Both the position numbers and the translations under genes were made by a program. A DNA stretch of 64,000 bases from Nitrospira sp. (GTDB taxonomy: Bacteria; Nitrospirota; Nitrospiria; Nitrospirales; Nitrospiraceae). The stretch's first letter is position 1. Each line of letters opens with the position of its first letter. The notes beneath the pieces are model-generated. The model was given only the letters and a program-made list of their open reading frames with translations, did no database searches and had not been told where the DNA came from. The stretch is taken from contig JARFXQ010000009.1 in NCBI GenBank assembly GCA_029194725.1, positions 1-64,000 of the forward strand. Direction: 5' to 3'. Shown here piece after piece: positions 1 to 9,039 of this stretch.

Positions 1-938
1 GTCACTCGGAACATGGAGGAAAGCACTGGGTGGAGCCGGCCGTTCTCAACGCGGTTATTGGCGCGCATCAGCAGAAAAGCCGGCAAGGTCAACACCACCG
101 CAGATAATCGCTCCAGATCGCCTACCGTCCAGCCCGCTCGATCTTTCTGGAAACGGCGCAGATACGCTTCTCGGATTCGTTGCACCGCCACCATTGTCGG
201 CTTCCAGTGCTCCTTCATGCTCTTGAGGGCCGTGACGTTAATCGGATTGTGGTCTTGGAACCGGCTACCCTTGTACATACAGGTGCGCCACTCAGTCGGA
301 ATATCCAACCGTAACTGTGCCGGAAAGACGTTTGCCTCACCCACCTGCCGCCCTTCGGTATCTAACGCGATATGCGCCACTCGATAGATGGGAATCACGG
401 ACTCCAAATAGCCCACTTCCAAAGGGCGGCCGGTTAACTCGCTCATGATCGTCTCACAATCAACCCAGGTACGAGGCACTGAGGTTTGTGCAGGTGGAAG
501 TGGGGATGGGCGAACCCTCTCTTGCATGGGAAAAGGTTCAGATCTGTCAGAATTATTCGCAGTGTTCCGTTCAAGAATCCCTTCAGTGAGGAGCTGGCTC
601 AGCAGCTCACGTACTCGCGACCAATCGTATCCAGCGCCCCAGTTTGTGGCATCACGCGCCACGAACCGCTCATGAGCGGCCAGACTTTCGCCAAACTGGA
701 ACAACTCCGGCTCATCGAAGGTGATGTCCTTTTCGCCGTAATAGATGTGCAATTCTTGGCCGCCTGACCCTGTCGTCACGTATTCGCCCACCATCCGCCT
801 ATAGTGCGGACAACAGAGCTCATCCTCAGGCTCCAGTGAGCTCTGATCGGCATATTGTCCTTGCATGGGGCAACCGGCACTGTTTCGTGTCTGTACCCCT
901 TCCTGCATGTCTACTTGGCTACACGATGATTCACTCAT
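1..938 (-). CDS. Hypothetical protein, cut by the left window edge
   Basis: Open minus-strand frame that begins at ATG 938 and runs off the window without a stop, giving at least 312 codons of the N-terminal part. I do not recognise a family. The N-terminus is soluble-looking and Cys-containing (GCPMQGQ, then ELCCPHYRR). It is followed by a stretch resembling a short winged-helix or carrier fold (YDWSRVRELLSQLL), a low-complexity linker, and a conserved-looking region with WRTCMYKG and RFQDHNP. No signal peptide or membrane span is visible. It starts 76 nt downstream of the MauG-like gene on the same strand and may be co-transcribed with it. The uninterrupted frame supports a real gene; the function is unknown. 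Confidence 0.7.
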   Translation of the reverse strand, partial: MSESSCSQVDMQEGVQTRNSAGCPMQGQYADQSSLEPEDELCCPHYRRMVGEYVTTGSGGQELHIYYGEKDITFDEPELFQFGESLAAHERFVARDATNWGAGYDWSRVRELLSQLLTEGILERNTANNSDRSEPFPMQERVRPSPLPPAQTSVPRTWVDCETIMSELTGRPLEVGYLESVIPIYRVAHIALDTEGRQVGEANVFPAQLRLDIPTEWRTCMYKGSRFQDHNPINVTALKSMKEHWKPTMVAVQRIREAYLRRFQKDRAGWTVGDLERLSAVVLTLPAFLLMRANNRVENGRLHPVLSSMFRV

Positions 939-1014
939 GATCGCTCACCTCGCATCATCTCGTTTCGATCGGCCCGGCTGCTCCTCAATAGTCCGAAACC
1001 TTCCCATTCATTCG

Positions 1015-3306
1015 TTACCGCGCACATTGTCCCTGTGGAGTAAAAATCGGATCTTGCGGGTCTAGATTGAGAAACGACTGGAGGGGAGCCCAGGTTCCTC
1101 CACTCCCGACAGCTTCAAGTTGCAGCATGCCGACTGCGTCTGTTCCATCGCGTGGAATTCGGATCTCCGGATGGTCAAACGGCCCTTGTTGATACTTCAC
1201 GCGAGAATCAGTCAGCGAAACCAGGAAGGCGACAAGCTGTTCTTCCTGTTCGTCGGTAAGTTTCAACGGTGTCATCAGAAGATGTATGTCATTGATATTG
1301 AAGCTGCAAAAATTTCCTCCTCGATTGTAGAACTGCACCGCTTGACGCAATGTCGCCATTCCGCCGTTATGAAAATATGGTCCTGTCAATTCAACATTAC
1401 GAAGACCTGGCACTTTAAATGCCCCATCGGCAGCGACGCGCTGAAAATTGGGCTTGATGGGTTCGTTCGGCTCGCAGAGTCCGTCGGCATTGACATCCTC
1501 ACAGACCGGCAGTCCAAGATCTTCGTCCTTGGCTGGAATATGGGCGTTTCCCATAATTGGGAAGCTCATTCTTGGAGTCCCAAGTATGCTGGAGAGACGG
1601 TCAAACAATGCTTGCCTGGTAAAGGCCAGGGGTTGACCAAAAATATCTGTGTCACCGCGCCCAATATCGTCCGTCGTCGGCGTAACTCCAAGATTATAGA
1701 AGCCATTGTCGTAGAGCGCGGTTCCGTTGACCATTGCCATAGCCCTGATCAGGTTCGGCCCACTCTTGGCGCTTCGCACCGAAGCATTGGTCAATTCCGG
1801 ACCGGCATGGCAGTGAAGACAGCGCCCCTCGTTCACGAAGACGTTGAGGCCGGCCAGTTCCTTTTTGTGGAATCCATGATTGAACTGTCCTGTTTCCATC
1901 CACTCGTCGAAGGGCGTTCGATCCGCCACCAACGTGGCTTCGTACATGGCGATTGCAAGACCGAAGAAAAACCCGAAATTCACCTCCATTTGAGTGAACT
2001 GTACTGGTGTCGGCGTACTGGGAAGCTCAGTCAATTCCTTGGAATTCCAATACAGGGCGACAAAGGCATTCTTGATCATCGACTCGTAGGTGGTGGATAA
2101 CCCGTTCTCCGGGGCTTTGGATAACCAGCCCAGCACAGAATCATAGGGATGGACATATTGTCCGCCGAGTGGAGTCAGAGGATGATTGCTTGAAGCGCTG
2201 GGGCGTAACAATTTCTGTCCGAGCTCACGTAATCTCCTCCCATTGCCCATCGTCGGTTCACCAAATGCCATTTCAACCGGATTGATCGGTGGGGCCACTG
2301 CTTGTGAGGCTAAGCTGGCATTGTCGATCGAGATATGCTCTGCCACAAGCCCGACACCTGATCGATTCACCAGAATGGCGGCAGCTTGGTCCTGATCGCC
2401 GAACGAAGTTCGCCCCGTGAAATGCGGATTGGCTCGCCCATCCCAGAAGTTGGTGAAGTTGAAGACCGCATTGATGACAGAGGGCGTGTTGCGATGTTCG
2501 ATAGCCCGCATAGTTATCTTGCCATCGCGATTGAACACCGGGTCGAGGAGTGGAGTGCCGAGCTCGATGGGAGACCCTGGCTGCAGTCCGTCATATCTTG
2601 TAGATTTGACTCCCATAGATCCGACGATGTCGTTGCTGTTATTGGAGCCTGGCGCGATCGTCCCATCGGACATGCGGGTCACGACGTCAATCACTTTCAC
2701 AAATGGGAAATCCTCCCTGGTCAGGCTCTCATCCGGTCTCTTAGTCTCAAAACCCTGTCGGCTTGAGCCGGCATTGCTGTAGCCGATCACATCGCCGGCT
2801 CTGCTATTTGTCACTCCCTCATCAGGATTCACCGCATTTTTTATGCGGTTGTCCGTGCCTGCATGGAAGTGGCAACTGGCGCAAGCTTGCACACCGTCGC
2901 TGCCGACTTGCATATCCCAGAACAAGGCCTTCCCCAGTTGAATTGCTGCCCATCGATCTGAAATGACCGCTTCAAGATTGGACGGTAATGGGACACCTCC
3001 GTCTTTTTGAACAGCGAGACGCAACGAGTCTAATCCGACTTTTCGCGCATCTCCTGGATGGTTAATCCGATCGCCATGATGTCGGCCACGATGATGTCTA
3101 CGGTCGTGGGGTCCATTGGAATGATCCCGTGAATCACCGTCCATCTTTTCCATCTGTGACGGATGATCGGTCGTATTAGCAGTGGATTCGGCCATTGGGA
3201 GTTGCTGCACAAACAGTGTCCCACCGAATATCATCACGGTGATCGCTAATGACGATTGCATTGTGATTCGAATTGTCCTCATCCAAGGATCGTTTGACTT
3301 AGCCAT
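1015..3306 (-). CDS. MauG-like di-haem cytochrome c peroxidase family protein
   Basis: Exported di-haem c-type cytochrome of the CcpA/MauG superfamily. These enzymes reduce peroxide or oxidise a partner protein in the periplasm. An N-terminal hydrophobic signal (about residues 17-35) is followed by a His-rich stretch (about 63-84, many HH/RH pairs) that could bind metal. Two haem motifs are present: CASCH near residue 143 and CLHCH near residue 497. At about 763 residues it is roughly twice the length of classical CcpA, with a large insertion between the haem domains. ATG 3306 is preferred over the adjacent GTG 3309 because a GAGGG ribosome site lies 6 nt ahead of the ATG. The unknown gene at 1-938 follows on the same strand. 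The physiological electron partner cannot be told from sequence. Confidence 0.88.
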   Translation of the reverse strand: MAKSNDPWMRTIRITMQSSLAITVMIFGGTLFVQQLPMAESTANTTDHPSQMEKMDGDSRDHSNGPHDRRHHRGRHHGDRINHPGDARKVGLDSLRLAVQKDGGVPLPSNLEAVISDRWAAIQLGKALFWDMQVGSDGVQACASCHFHAGTDNRIKNAVNPDEGVTNSRAGDVIGYSNAGSSRQGFETKRPDESLTREDFPFVKVIDVVTRMSDGTIAPGSNNSNDIVGSMGVKSTRYDGLQPGSPIELGTPLLDPVFNRDGKITMRAIEHRNTPSVINAVFNFTNFWDGRANPHFTGRTSFGDQDQAAAILVNRSGVGLVAEHISIDNASLASQAVAPPINPVEMAFGEPTMGNGRRLRELGQKLLRPSASSNHPLTPLGGQYVHPYDSVLGWLSKAPENGLSTTYESMIKNAFVALYWNSKELTELPSTPTPVQFTQMEVNFGFFFGLAIAMYEATLVADRTPFDEWMETGQFNHGFHKKELAGLNVFVNEGRCLHCHAGPELTNASVRSAKSGPNLIRAMAMVNGTALYDNGFYNLGVTPTTDDIGRGDTDIFGQPLAFTRQALFDRLSSILGTPRMSFPIMGNAHIPAKDEDLGLPVCEDVNADGLCEPNEPIKPNFQRVAADGAFKVPGLRNVELTGPYFHNGGMATLRQAVQFYNRGGNFCSFNINDIHLLMTPLKLTDEQEEQLVAFLVSLTDSRVKYQQGPFDHPEIRIPRDGTDAVGMLQLEAVGSGGTWAPLQSFLNLDPQDPIFTPQGQCAR

Positions 3307-3841
3307 CACTTGCCCTCTCTAATCGTTTGGATCTCATGGTTATTTTCATCTTCAGCAAAGTCGATCACTGCGGCCCCAATCCCTCCAAACCGACCTTCTT
3401 CCTCAGTGTGGATACGTATTTGCGACCTTTGTTTGGTTGAGGTGCTAATCACGTCTTATGCCAGGAGGAGGCGCAGGATCGGTCTTCGTCGCAAACTATT
3501 TGGAACAATGGAGAAAACAAACTCGTCGGAGGGAACTATTGGATAACGAGGGTTAGCGATCTAATATAATATGTATCCGAATAGATTCTACGGTGTATCT
3601 AATTCGATATCTGAAAGAGCTCACGCGGCGACAAGCGGCGGAACGGTTTGGAGCAGGCGAGCGGTCGGAATGAATTAGGGAGGCGTGTCGATTACCTGTT
3701 CAATATGGGGTTCGTATCGGAGAGCGGATGCGACCGAGCCGTACGCATAAGTGCAGAGAGGGTGAGGGACGGTACCATGGCTGGTCCTTCTGGAGAGCAG
3801 CAAGAAGTCCTGCAGAGCTGAGAAACCACCCCCCTACTATT
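3307..3841. other. Intergenic region without a supported gene
   Basis: About 535 bases between the transporter and the peroxidase, both on the minus strand. Short open frames here lack ribosome sites and recognisable protein character. The stretch around 3560-3610 is AT-rich and could hold the peroxidase promoter, but I see no clear -35/-10 pair on the minus strand. Confidence 0.5.
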
Positions 3842-5161
3842 CTATGACGACAAGACTCCCGCGATACAGCCGGTCAGCAGTGTCGTCAAGAATGAGGTCC
3901 AGAGCGCACGGAGTCCCAGGAGCGAGACATCCTTTGCCCGACGGGGCACCAATGCGGAGATGCCGCCGACAAAGATCCCCATGCTCGCGACATGAACGAA
4001 CCCGCACAGCGCGTAGGTCATCGCAGTGAGGGATCGTGGAGAGAGCGGCGGAGACGATGTCGCTTGCAATGCAGCCAACTTGAAATAGGCCGCGACTTCC
4101 GTCTCGACGAACCGCGAACCCAGTAAGTCTGCGCCGATCTGCCATTCCTCCGGATGGAGACCGAGAAGAATCGTGAAGGGCCAGGTCAGCCAGGCCAGAA
4201 CACGGATGACCGAGAGCGGGGCTCCTCCGAGCAAGGGGAGCTGCGCCAGCGCCAGATCCACCAGGGCTTCCAAACCGAGAAACACGATCAGCAGCGCCGC
4301 AATGCCGGCGGCCATTGTCATGCCCTGCCCCGCCCCGTCGATCAAGGCGACGATAAGGTTGGAAGGCGGCGTCATCGCATCTCTCTCTGATGAACCTGAC
4401 GTCTCACACTGGCCGTTCCCAGACGGCACGCCCCCGAGGGTCACAGGCCGCCCATCTTCAGGAAGCGACAGCTTACTGACGAGCACCGCACAGGGGATCG
4501 AAATCACCGAGGCAGAAATCAGATGCCCCGCAATCTGGGGCACCACATGCTGGAGCGCTGAGACATAGATGCCCATGACGGTGCTAGCCACCGTCGCCAT
4601 CATGCAGGTGAGCACCAGCAACAATTCGGAGCTGGTCATGGCAGCCAGGTAAGGACGGACGATCAAGCCTGCCTCGATCCCGACGAAGATATTGGCGGCG
4701 CCGGAGAGAGATTCGGCGCCCGATAAGCCCATCGTTCGATAGAAGAGCCTGGCAAACAGCCCCACGATCGCTTGCATGATGCCCGTGTAGTAGAACCCTG
4801 CCATCATGGCGGCAAAGAACACGACGGCCGGGAGCACTTGCGCGGCCAAGATAAAACCCACCGACACCGTCCCATCCGGCAGTGTCTGGCCAGGGCCGAG
4901 CGCCAGCGGTCCCAAGAGAAAGAGCGTGCCCTTTTGGGAGGCGGTCAACATGGCCACAACCGCATCGTTGATCATCCCCCACAACCAACGCGCCCCCGGT
5001 AACCAAAAGGACACAATACCGAGACCCCACGCCAATGCCGCACTGCCGCCGATAGTCTTCCAGTTCGGTTGAGTACGTCGTCCCGTTACCCAGGCCAGCG
5101 AGGCTATCGTAAAGAATCCGACAAACGCGAGCAGGCGATAGGGCCACTCGTCCACAATCAT
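3842..5161 (-). CDS. nupC: Concentrative nucleoside transporter (NupC/CNT family)
   Basis: Inner-membrane cation-coupled nucleoside uptake protein. Hydrophobic segments run through the whole 439-residue chain. The family core is clear: GAESLSGAANIFVG followed by EAGLIVRPYL and then a TSSELLLVL-TCMMATVAST stretch, which are the CNT substrate and ion binding hairpins. A soluble loop near residues 245-265 is Gly/Ser rich. The ribosome site GGGAGG lies very close to ATG 5161 and better spaced to GTG 5155, so translation may begin two codons later. It is divergent from the CARF gene, sharing a 122-nt intergenic region. The family is firm; the exact nucleoside specificity is not readable. Confidence 0.9.
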   Translation of the reverse strand: MIVDEWPYRLLAFVGFFTIASLAWVTGRRTQPNWKTIGGSAALAWGLGIVSFWLPGARWLWGMINDAVVAMLTASQKGTLFLLGPLALGPGQTLPDGTVSVGFILAAQVLPAVVFFAAMMAGFYYTGIMQAIVGLFARLFYRTMGLSGAESLSGAANIFVGIEAGLIVRPYLAAMTSSELLLVLTCMMATVASTVMGIYVSALQHVVPQIAGHLISASVISIPCAVLVSKLSLPEDGRPVTLGGVPSGNGQCETSGSSERDAMTPPSNLIVALIDGAGQGMTMAAGIAALLIVFLGLEALVDLALAQLPLLGGAPLSVIRVLAWLTWPFTILLGLHPEEWQIGADLLGSRFVETEVAAYFKLAALQATSSPPLSPRSLTAMTYALCGFVHVASMGIFVGGISALVPRRAKDVSLLGLRALWTSFLTTLLTGCIAGVLSS

Positions 5162-5244
5162 ATCCTCCCATGTGATGGAAACCCGGCGGGAGGCTACGCT
5201 GAGATCTAGAAGAGGTCAAGGGAGTTCGGTCTAACGGCGGCGAA

Positions 5245-5274
5245 TTGAACCGGCGCTGAACGCGATGATATAGT
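5245..5274 (+). promoter_or_regulatory. Candidate sigma70 promoter with almost no leader (CARF gene)
   Basis: TTGAAC (5245-5250), an 18-nt spacer and TATAGT (5269-5274). A start about 7 nt downstream would fall at about 5281, only 3 nt ahead of ATG 5284, and no Shine-Dalgarno sequence precedes that ATG. Together these suggest a leaderless transcript. Inferred from sequence only. Confidence 0.5.
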
Positions 5275-5283
5275 CGTCGCGCC

Positions 5284-6540
5284 ATGGCACAAGACCAACC
5301 CATCAAGGCGCTTGTGATTGCATTGGTCGATGACCCGGCGTCGGCGATCTATTCGATCAACAGGCTCAACCCAGATACCTTATGTTTCGTGTTGCCCGAA
5401 GGACGCAAGACTTTGGTGGAGTCGGACGTACAGCCGAAGATCCAGCAGATGCCGAGGCGGTGGGATTGGATCGTGATAGCCGACCCTACGGAGCTCCTAT
5501 CCACTTATCAGACCATTGCGCGGTCTCTACCGGATCTCTTACGGACGTGGGAGATACAGCCGGGCGAGCTCGTCGTGGATCTGGGCGGAGCGACATCGTC
5601 GATGGCCGGCGCGCTCGCCCTGGTGGCGCTCCCGTGGACTTCTCGGGTGGTCGAGCTGGCTCCTGCGCGCGAAGGTCTGGAGGGTGATCGTATCGAGTTG
5701 GGCTCCAAGGCGTTGGTCTGGACCCAGACGAATCCCTGGGATGAGCAAGCAACGGTGTCTCGTCGAGAAGGATGTGAGTTGTTCAACCGAGGCTTGTTTC
5801 ACGCCGCCGCCAAAATGTTTCACGATATAGAATTACTGGTGAGTGGTGGACAGAAGCCGTTGTACCGCGCATTCAAGGATTTAGCTGAGGGCTATGACTT
5901 GTGGGAACGTTTTCATTACCGTCAGGCCTGGGACAAATTGAAAACCGCGACCAAGGCGCTTGAGATGGCCGCGCTGTGGGGCGGCCCCCCTGGCTTGAAG
6001 GCGGTCGTGCCCCCGATCAAGGCTAATGCCGGCTTTCTCGAAAAGCTCGTGCTTGATCCCGCTGAAGCCAAAGAATTCGTGCCGCTGGATTTGTTGGGGC
6101 ATGTCGACAGAAGGCTCCGCACAGGACGTGATCCGGAAGGGGCCATGACGGCGCTTGTTCGCGCGCTGGAGGCGTTCGCCCAGGTCCGGCTCTACAAGAC
6201 GCACAAGATCAAAAGTTGGGATGTGTCGCTGAGACAGCTTCCGGAAGCGCTTCAAGAGACCTGCCGCACCTGCTATCTGGAAGATATCGACGGCAAGTAC
6301 AAGTTGCCGCTCCAAGCGCAGTTTCGTGTGCTGGCTGGGTTGGGCGATCAGCTGGGCCAAGCTTTCCTCAGAGAATGGCAGAAGATGAAACCGTTGTTGG
6401 ACGCGGCGAATCATGCGGTGTTGGGGCACGGTTTTGATCCCATCAAATCAGAGCGCGTGCAGCAATTGTATGATGTGGTCGTCAAGCTGGCGGGTGTCAA
6501 TGAGACCTCGCTGCCGAAATTTCCGGTGCTTAGTCTCTAA
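5284..6540 (+). CDS. CARF-domain protein, Cas02710 (TIGR02710)-like
   Basis: Resembles the Cas02710 group of CRISPR-associated Rossmann-fold (CARF) proteins, which sense cyclic oligoadenylate in type III systems. Residues 7-38 have the usual first strand and helix ending in a Pxxx-FVLPEG strand. Residues 98-112 (VVDLGGATSSMAGAL) match the family's D-x-GGTK-xMSAG signature, but Ser replaces the usual Lys. The second half has the family's WERFHYRQAWDKL and EGAMTALVRALEAFAQ helices, and an R-x4-H (R302 to H307) that might be a HEPN-type nuclease motif. No cas genes or repeat array lie in the window. Alternatively it is a housekeeping relative of CARF proteins. The family call is moderate, the function open. 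Confidence 0.65.
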   Translation: MAQDQPIKALVIALVDDPASAIYSINRLNPDTLCFVLPEGRKTLVESDVQPKIQQMPRRWDWIVIADPTELLSTYQTIARSLPDLLRTWEIQPGELVVDLGGATSSMAGALALVALPWTSRVVELAPAREGLEGDRIELGSKALVWTQTNPWDEQATVSRREGCELFNRGLFHAAAKMFHDIELLVSGGQKPLYRAFKDLAEGYDLWERFHYRQAWDKLKTATKALEMAALWGGPPGLKAVVPPIKANAGFLEKLVLDPAEAKEFVPLDLLGHVDRRLRTGRDPEGAMTALVRALEAFAQVRLYKTHKIKSWDVSLRQLPEALQETCRTCYLEDIDGKYKLPLQAQFRVLAGLGDQLGQAFLREWQKMKPLLDAANHAVLGHGFDPIKSERVQQLYDVVVKLAGVNETSLPKFPVLSL

Positions 6541-6627
6541 TGGGCTGATGGACGTCAATCCTTGACACAGTCCGGTCGTTGTAACCCTGTCTCTACCATC
6601 ACCACCTGCTATCAGCCATCGACTTCT

Positions 6628-7041
6628 ATGGAGATTAGGATCTACTACGAAGACACCGATTGTGGTGGGGTGGTCTACTACGCCAATTATCTGAAGTACT
6701 TTGAGCGGGCCCGTACCGAATACCTTGAAGTGCGTGGATATTCGGTGGCTGCGTTGATGGAGCAGGGCACCATCTTCGTGGTCGTGCATGCCGAAGTGGA
6801 CTATTGTTCGCCCGGTCGGTATGGAGAAACGCTGGTGGTCGAAACGAACGTCGGCGACGCGACGAGGGCTGCTTTGACATTTTCCCATATCGTGCGCGAA
6901 AAAGTGAGCGGCCGGGTCGTAGTGAAAGGAGCGGCCCGTCTCGCGGCCACGGATGGCAACGGAAAAGTCAAACGTCTGGACAGGGTCATGGTCGCTACGC
7001 TCCAAGCAGCAGCCTCCTCTTCTGAACTGCCTCGAGTCTAG
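6628..7041 (+). CDS. ybgC: YbgC/FadM family acyl-CoA thioesterase
   Basis: Hot-dog fold thioesterase that hydrolyses short acyl-CoA esters in the cytoplasm, often linked to the Tol-Pal envelope system. The diagnostic N-terminus IYYEDTDCGGVVYYANYLKYFERAR holds the catalytic Asp, and the length of 137 residues from ATG 6628 is normal. Upstream in-frame residues from TTG 6562 do not resemble the family, so I start at ATG 6628, although no good ribosome site precedes it. It follows the CARF gene by 87 nt on the same strand. No tol genes are nearby in this window. Confidence 0.88.
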   Translation: MEIRIYYEDTDCGGVVYYANYLKYFERARTEYLEVRGYSVAALMEQGTIFVVVHAEVDYCSPGRYGETLVVETNVGDATRAALTFSHIVREKVSGRVVVKGAARLAATDGNGKVKRLDRVMVATLQAAASSSELPRV

Positions 7042-7125
7042 GACGAATACAGCGTGCTGAAGCCGATCATTTTCCGATGCCGCGGTCGATCATGGATCGC
7101 CAACAATGCCTCGTCGTCTTGTGTC

Positions 7126-7155
7126 TTGACTTGAAACCTGCCTACTGCGTAGCAT
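7126..7155 (+). promoter_or_regulatory. Candidate sigma70 promoter of the protoglobin gene
   Basis: TTGACT (7126-7131), an 18-nt spacer and TAGCAT (7150-7155), placed 22 nt ahead of the ATG. A strong AAAGGAGGTG ribosome site lies between. The -35 is good, the -10 is weak. Confidence 0.45.
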
Positions 7156-7177
7156 CAAAAAAGAAAGGAGGTGCGCG

Positions 7178-7777
7178 ATGAGTCAACAACCATCTATTCC
7201 CGGTTATACCTACGGTACCGCGGCAGTTGCCACGTCTCCTGTGACAGTTGCCGATTTTGAGCTGATGAAGAAGAGCGCCTTGTTCGGCGAAGAGGATGTA
7301 AAGTATTTACGTTTGTCGCAGGACGTAGTGAAAGACCAGGTGGAGGCGATTCTCGATGTCTGGTATGGATTCGTCGGATCCCAACCGCATCTGCTCAAAT
7401 CCTTCCTCGGCAAGAGCGACGGTAAGCCGCTCGGTGATTATTTGGGCGGGGTGCGTAAGCGGTTCGGCCAATGGATTCTCGATACGGCTCGTGCAGAGTA
7501 CGACCAAAAATGGCTTAACTACCAGCACGAGATTGGTCTACGCCATCATCGAACGAAAAAGAACCGCACGGACAACGCCCCTGCGTCGTCAGAAAACGTC
7601 CCGTTTCGCGACCTCTTTGCACTCATCTTCCCGGTGACCTTTACGCTGAAGCCGTTTCTTGCAAAGAAAGGTCACTCGGCGGACGAGGTCGAGAAAATGT
7701 ATGGTGCTTGGGTCAAGTCTTGCCTACTTCAAGTGACTCTCTGGAGCTATCCTTACGTAAAGGCCGGAGACTTCTAA
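7178..7777 (+). CDS. Protoglobin family haem protein
   Basis: A 199-residue cytoplasmic single-domain globin of the protoglobin type, related to the sensor domain of globin-coupled sensors. The helix F region NYQHEIGLRHH is present, with H117 as the likely proximal haem ligand. The length matches stand-alone protoglobins, with the typical N-terminal extension (PGYTYG) and no output domain. Family members bind O2, CO and NO. In a nitrifier NO binding or detoxification is plausible but is inference. It has its own promoter candidate, a very strong ribosome site, and a hairpin after the stop, so it is probably monocistronic. Confidence 0.88.
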   Translation: MSQQPSIPGYTYGTAAVATSPVTVADFELMKKSALFGEEDVKYLRLSQDVVKDQVEAILDVWYGFVGSQPHLLKSFLGKSDGKPLGDYLGGVRKRFGQWILDTARAEYDQKWLNYQHEIGLRHHRTKKNRTDNAPASSENVPFRDLFALIFPVTFTLKPFLAKKGHSADEVEKMYGAWVKSCLLQVTLWSYPYVKAGDF

Positions 7778-7798
7778 TCCGCATCCGGACAGACTTTC

Positions 7799-7852
7799 AG
7801 GGACATTCCGACCCAGACCGAGGAGGCTCTCGGTATGGTTCGGGATGTCCCT
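7799..7852 (+). terminator. Stem-loop terminator after the protoglobin gene
   Basis: Long imperfect inverted repeat: 7799-7811 pairs with 7840-7852 with one G-T wobble, and an inner ACCGAG/CTCGGT stem (7817-7822 with 7829-7834) sits in its loop. The tail is pyrimidine-rich but lacks a full T run. It lies between convergent genes and could serve both. Confidence 0.55.
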
Positions 7853-7922
7853 CCTTCTATTTGTTGATCACGAACTTCCCCCGGGCTTGACTGGTCGGTG
7901 AATCGCTGTGATTGAGCGAGGC

Positions 7923-8780
7923 TCAGGAGACTCCTCGTTGGCCCCAACAGGCATGGATGAGTGCATTGAGAAACCAAAAAGATGGGTCGGTCAATGGAGC
8001 GGTGAGCACAGTATACGCTTTATCTCGTTCCTCAGTGAGGCTCCCATCGGTCTGTTCAGAAGCACGTATCGCTTCCAGGCTTTGCAACCACCACCGCCCC
8101 CACGGGCTGCCTCCACGGACCACCGCTGCACTCGCTTTGTGGCTGATATTCACCAGGCCGCAGCGTTCGAACAACATCGGTAGCTTGCGCCCAAACATAG
8201 GGTCGTATCCACGCTCCGCCCACCATTCCCCGTTTTTCCAAGCGCGATGGTAGAGGTCGTAGTGTGAGTGAGAAGGATCGACCGGGGCGACCATGCCCCA
8301 GTCACCATCCTCGTCGATAAGCCATCCTCCCGGTCGCAAGCACTCCACCATACGGCGGATGGCAATCTCCTGTTTGCCCGCAAGCCAAAATAACATGAGG
8401 CGTGCACAGACAAGATCGAATGAACCGTGACCTAGCGCATCCAGTGAATCGCTGAGGATGTTGTGCCGACGGACTTCGAGATTAGACAGATCAAGCCGAT
8501 CGAGATAGGTGGTATCGACATCGGTGGCCACAACTCGACCGCTGGTCCCGACTTGCTGCGCAAGCCACACAGCCATCGATCCGCGGCCTGCCCCGACTTC
8601 GAGGCAACGCCATCCTGGTTGAACAATCGCACGCCGTTGACGAGAACGCGGATCGAAGATTTCTTCAAGGAGGCTGAGTCGTTCATCTTCAGCCTCTTGG
8701 CGCCCCGTTGCAGCAAGGCGGTACGGTGGTTCGGATGTATGGATACCCTCGCCGTTCGTTCCATCTCGATGTTGCGTCAC
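7923..8780 (-). CDS. Class I SAM-dependent methyltransferase
   Basis: Soluble 285-residue methyltransferase. Motif I, LEVGAGRGSMAVWLA, lies roughly between residues 60 and 75. The acidic strand-2 end (VVATDVD) follows, then a FDLVCARLMLFWL motif and the post-motif LRPGGWLIDEDGDWG, as in small-molecule methyltransferases of the Methyltransf_11/25 type. The C-terminal part has no specific signature, so the substrate is unknown. It is convergent with the protoglobin gene and divergent from the outer-membrane protein gene. Confidence 0.85.
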   Translation of the reverse strand: MTQHRDGTNGEGIHTSEPPYRLAATGRQEAEDERLSLLEEIFDPRSRQRRAIVQPGWRCLEVGAGRGSMAVWLAQQVGTSGRVVATDVDTTYLDRLDLSNLEVRRHNILSDSLDALGHGSFDLVCARLMLFWLAGKQEIAIRRMVECLRPGGWLIDEDGDWGMVAPVDPSHSHYDLYHRAWKNGEWWAERGYDPMFGRKLPMLFERCGLVNISHKASAAVVRGGSPWGRWWLQSLEAIRASEQTDGSLTEERDKAYTVLTAPLTDPSFWFLNALIHACWGQRGVS

Positions 8781-9039
8781 GTCCGTTACCGTAATCCGTC
8801 ACCAACCGCCCTGTCAATCTTGCCAGAAATGACTTAATGGCAAAGGCTCGAATCGGGCTTTAGAACCGGCTTGAGTGCCAAGCTGGGTCTGTGCCGCTGA
8901 GCCGTGATTTGGTGACGCCCACCCCTTCTTGCTTTTCGTGGTCGTAGGGATGGCAAAACCTGTCAATATAATCCTCGACTTAAGGCCACAATCCTGGCTG
9001 CTACACTTCAGAAAGACCGGGTAATGACTGAAATCATAC

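Noticed and set aside
1120-2100. A 326-codon plus-strand frame inside the MauG-like gene
   Set aside because: Antisense to a gene with two haem motifs; the translation has no domain character.
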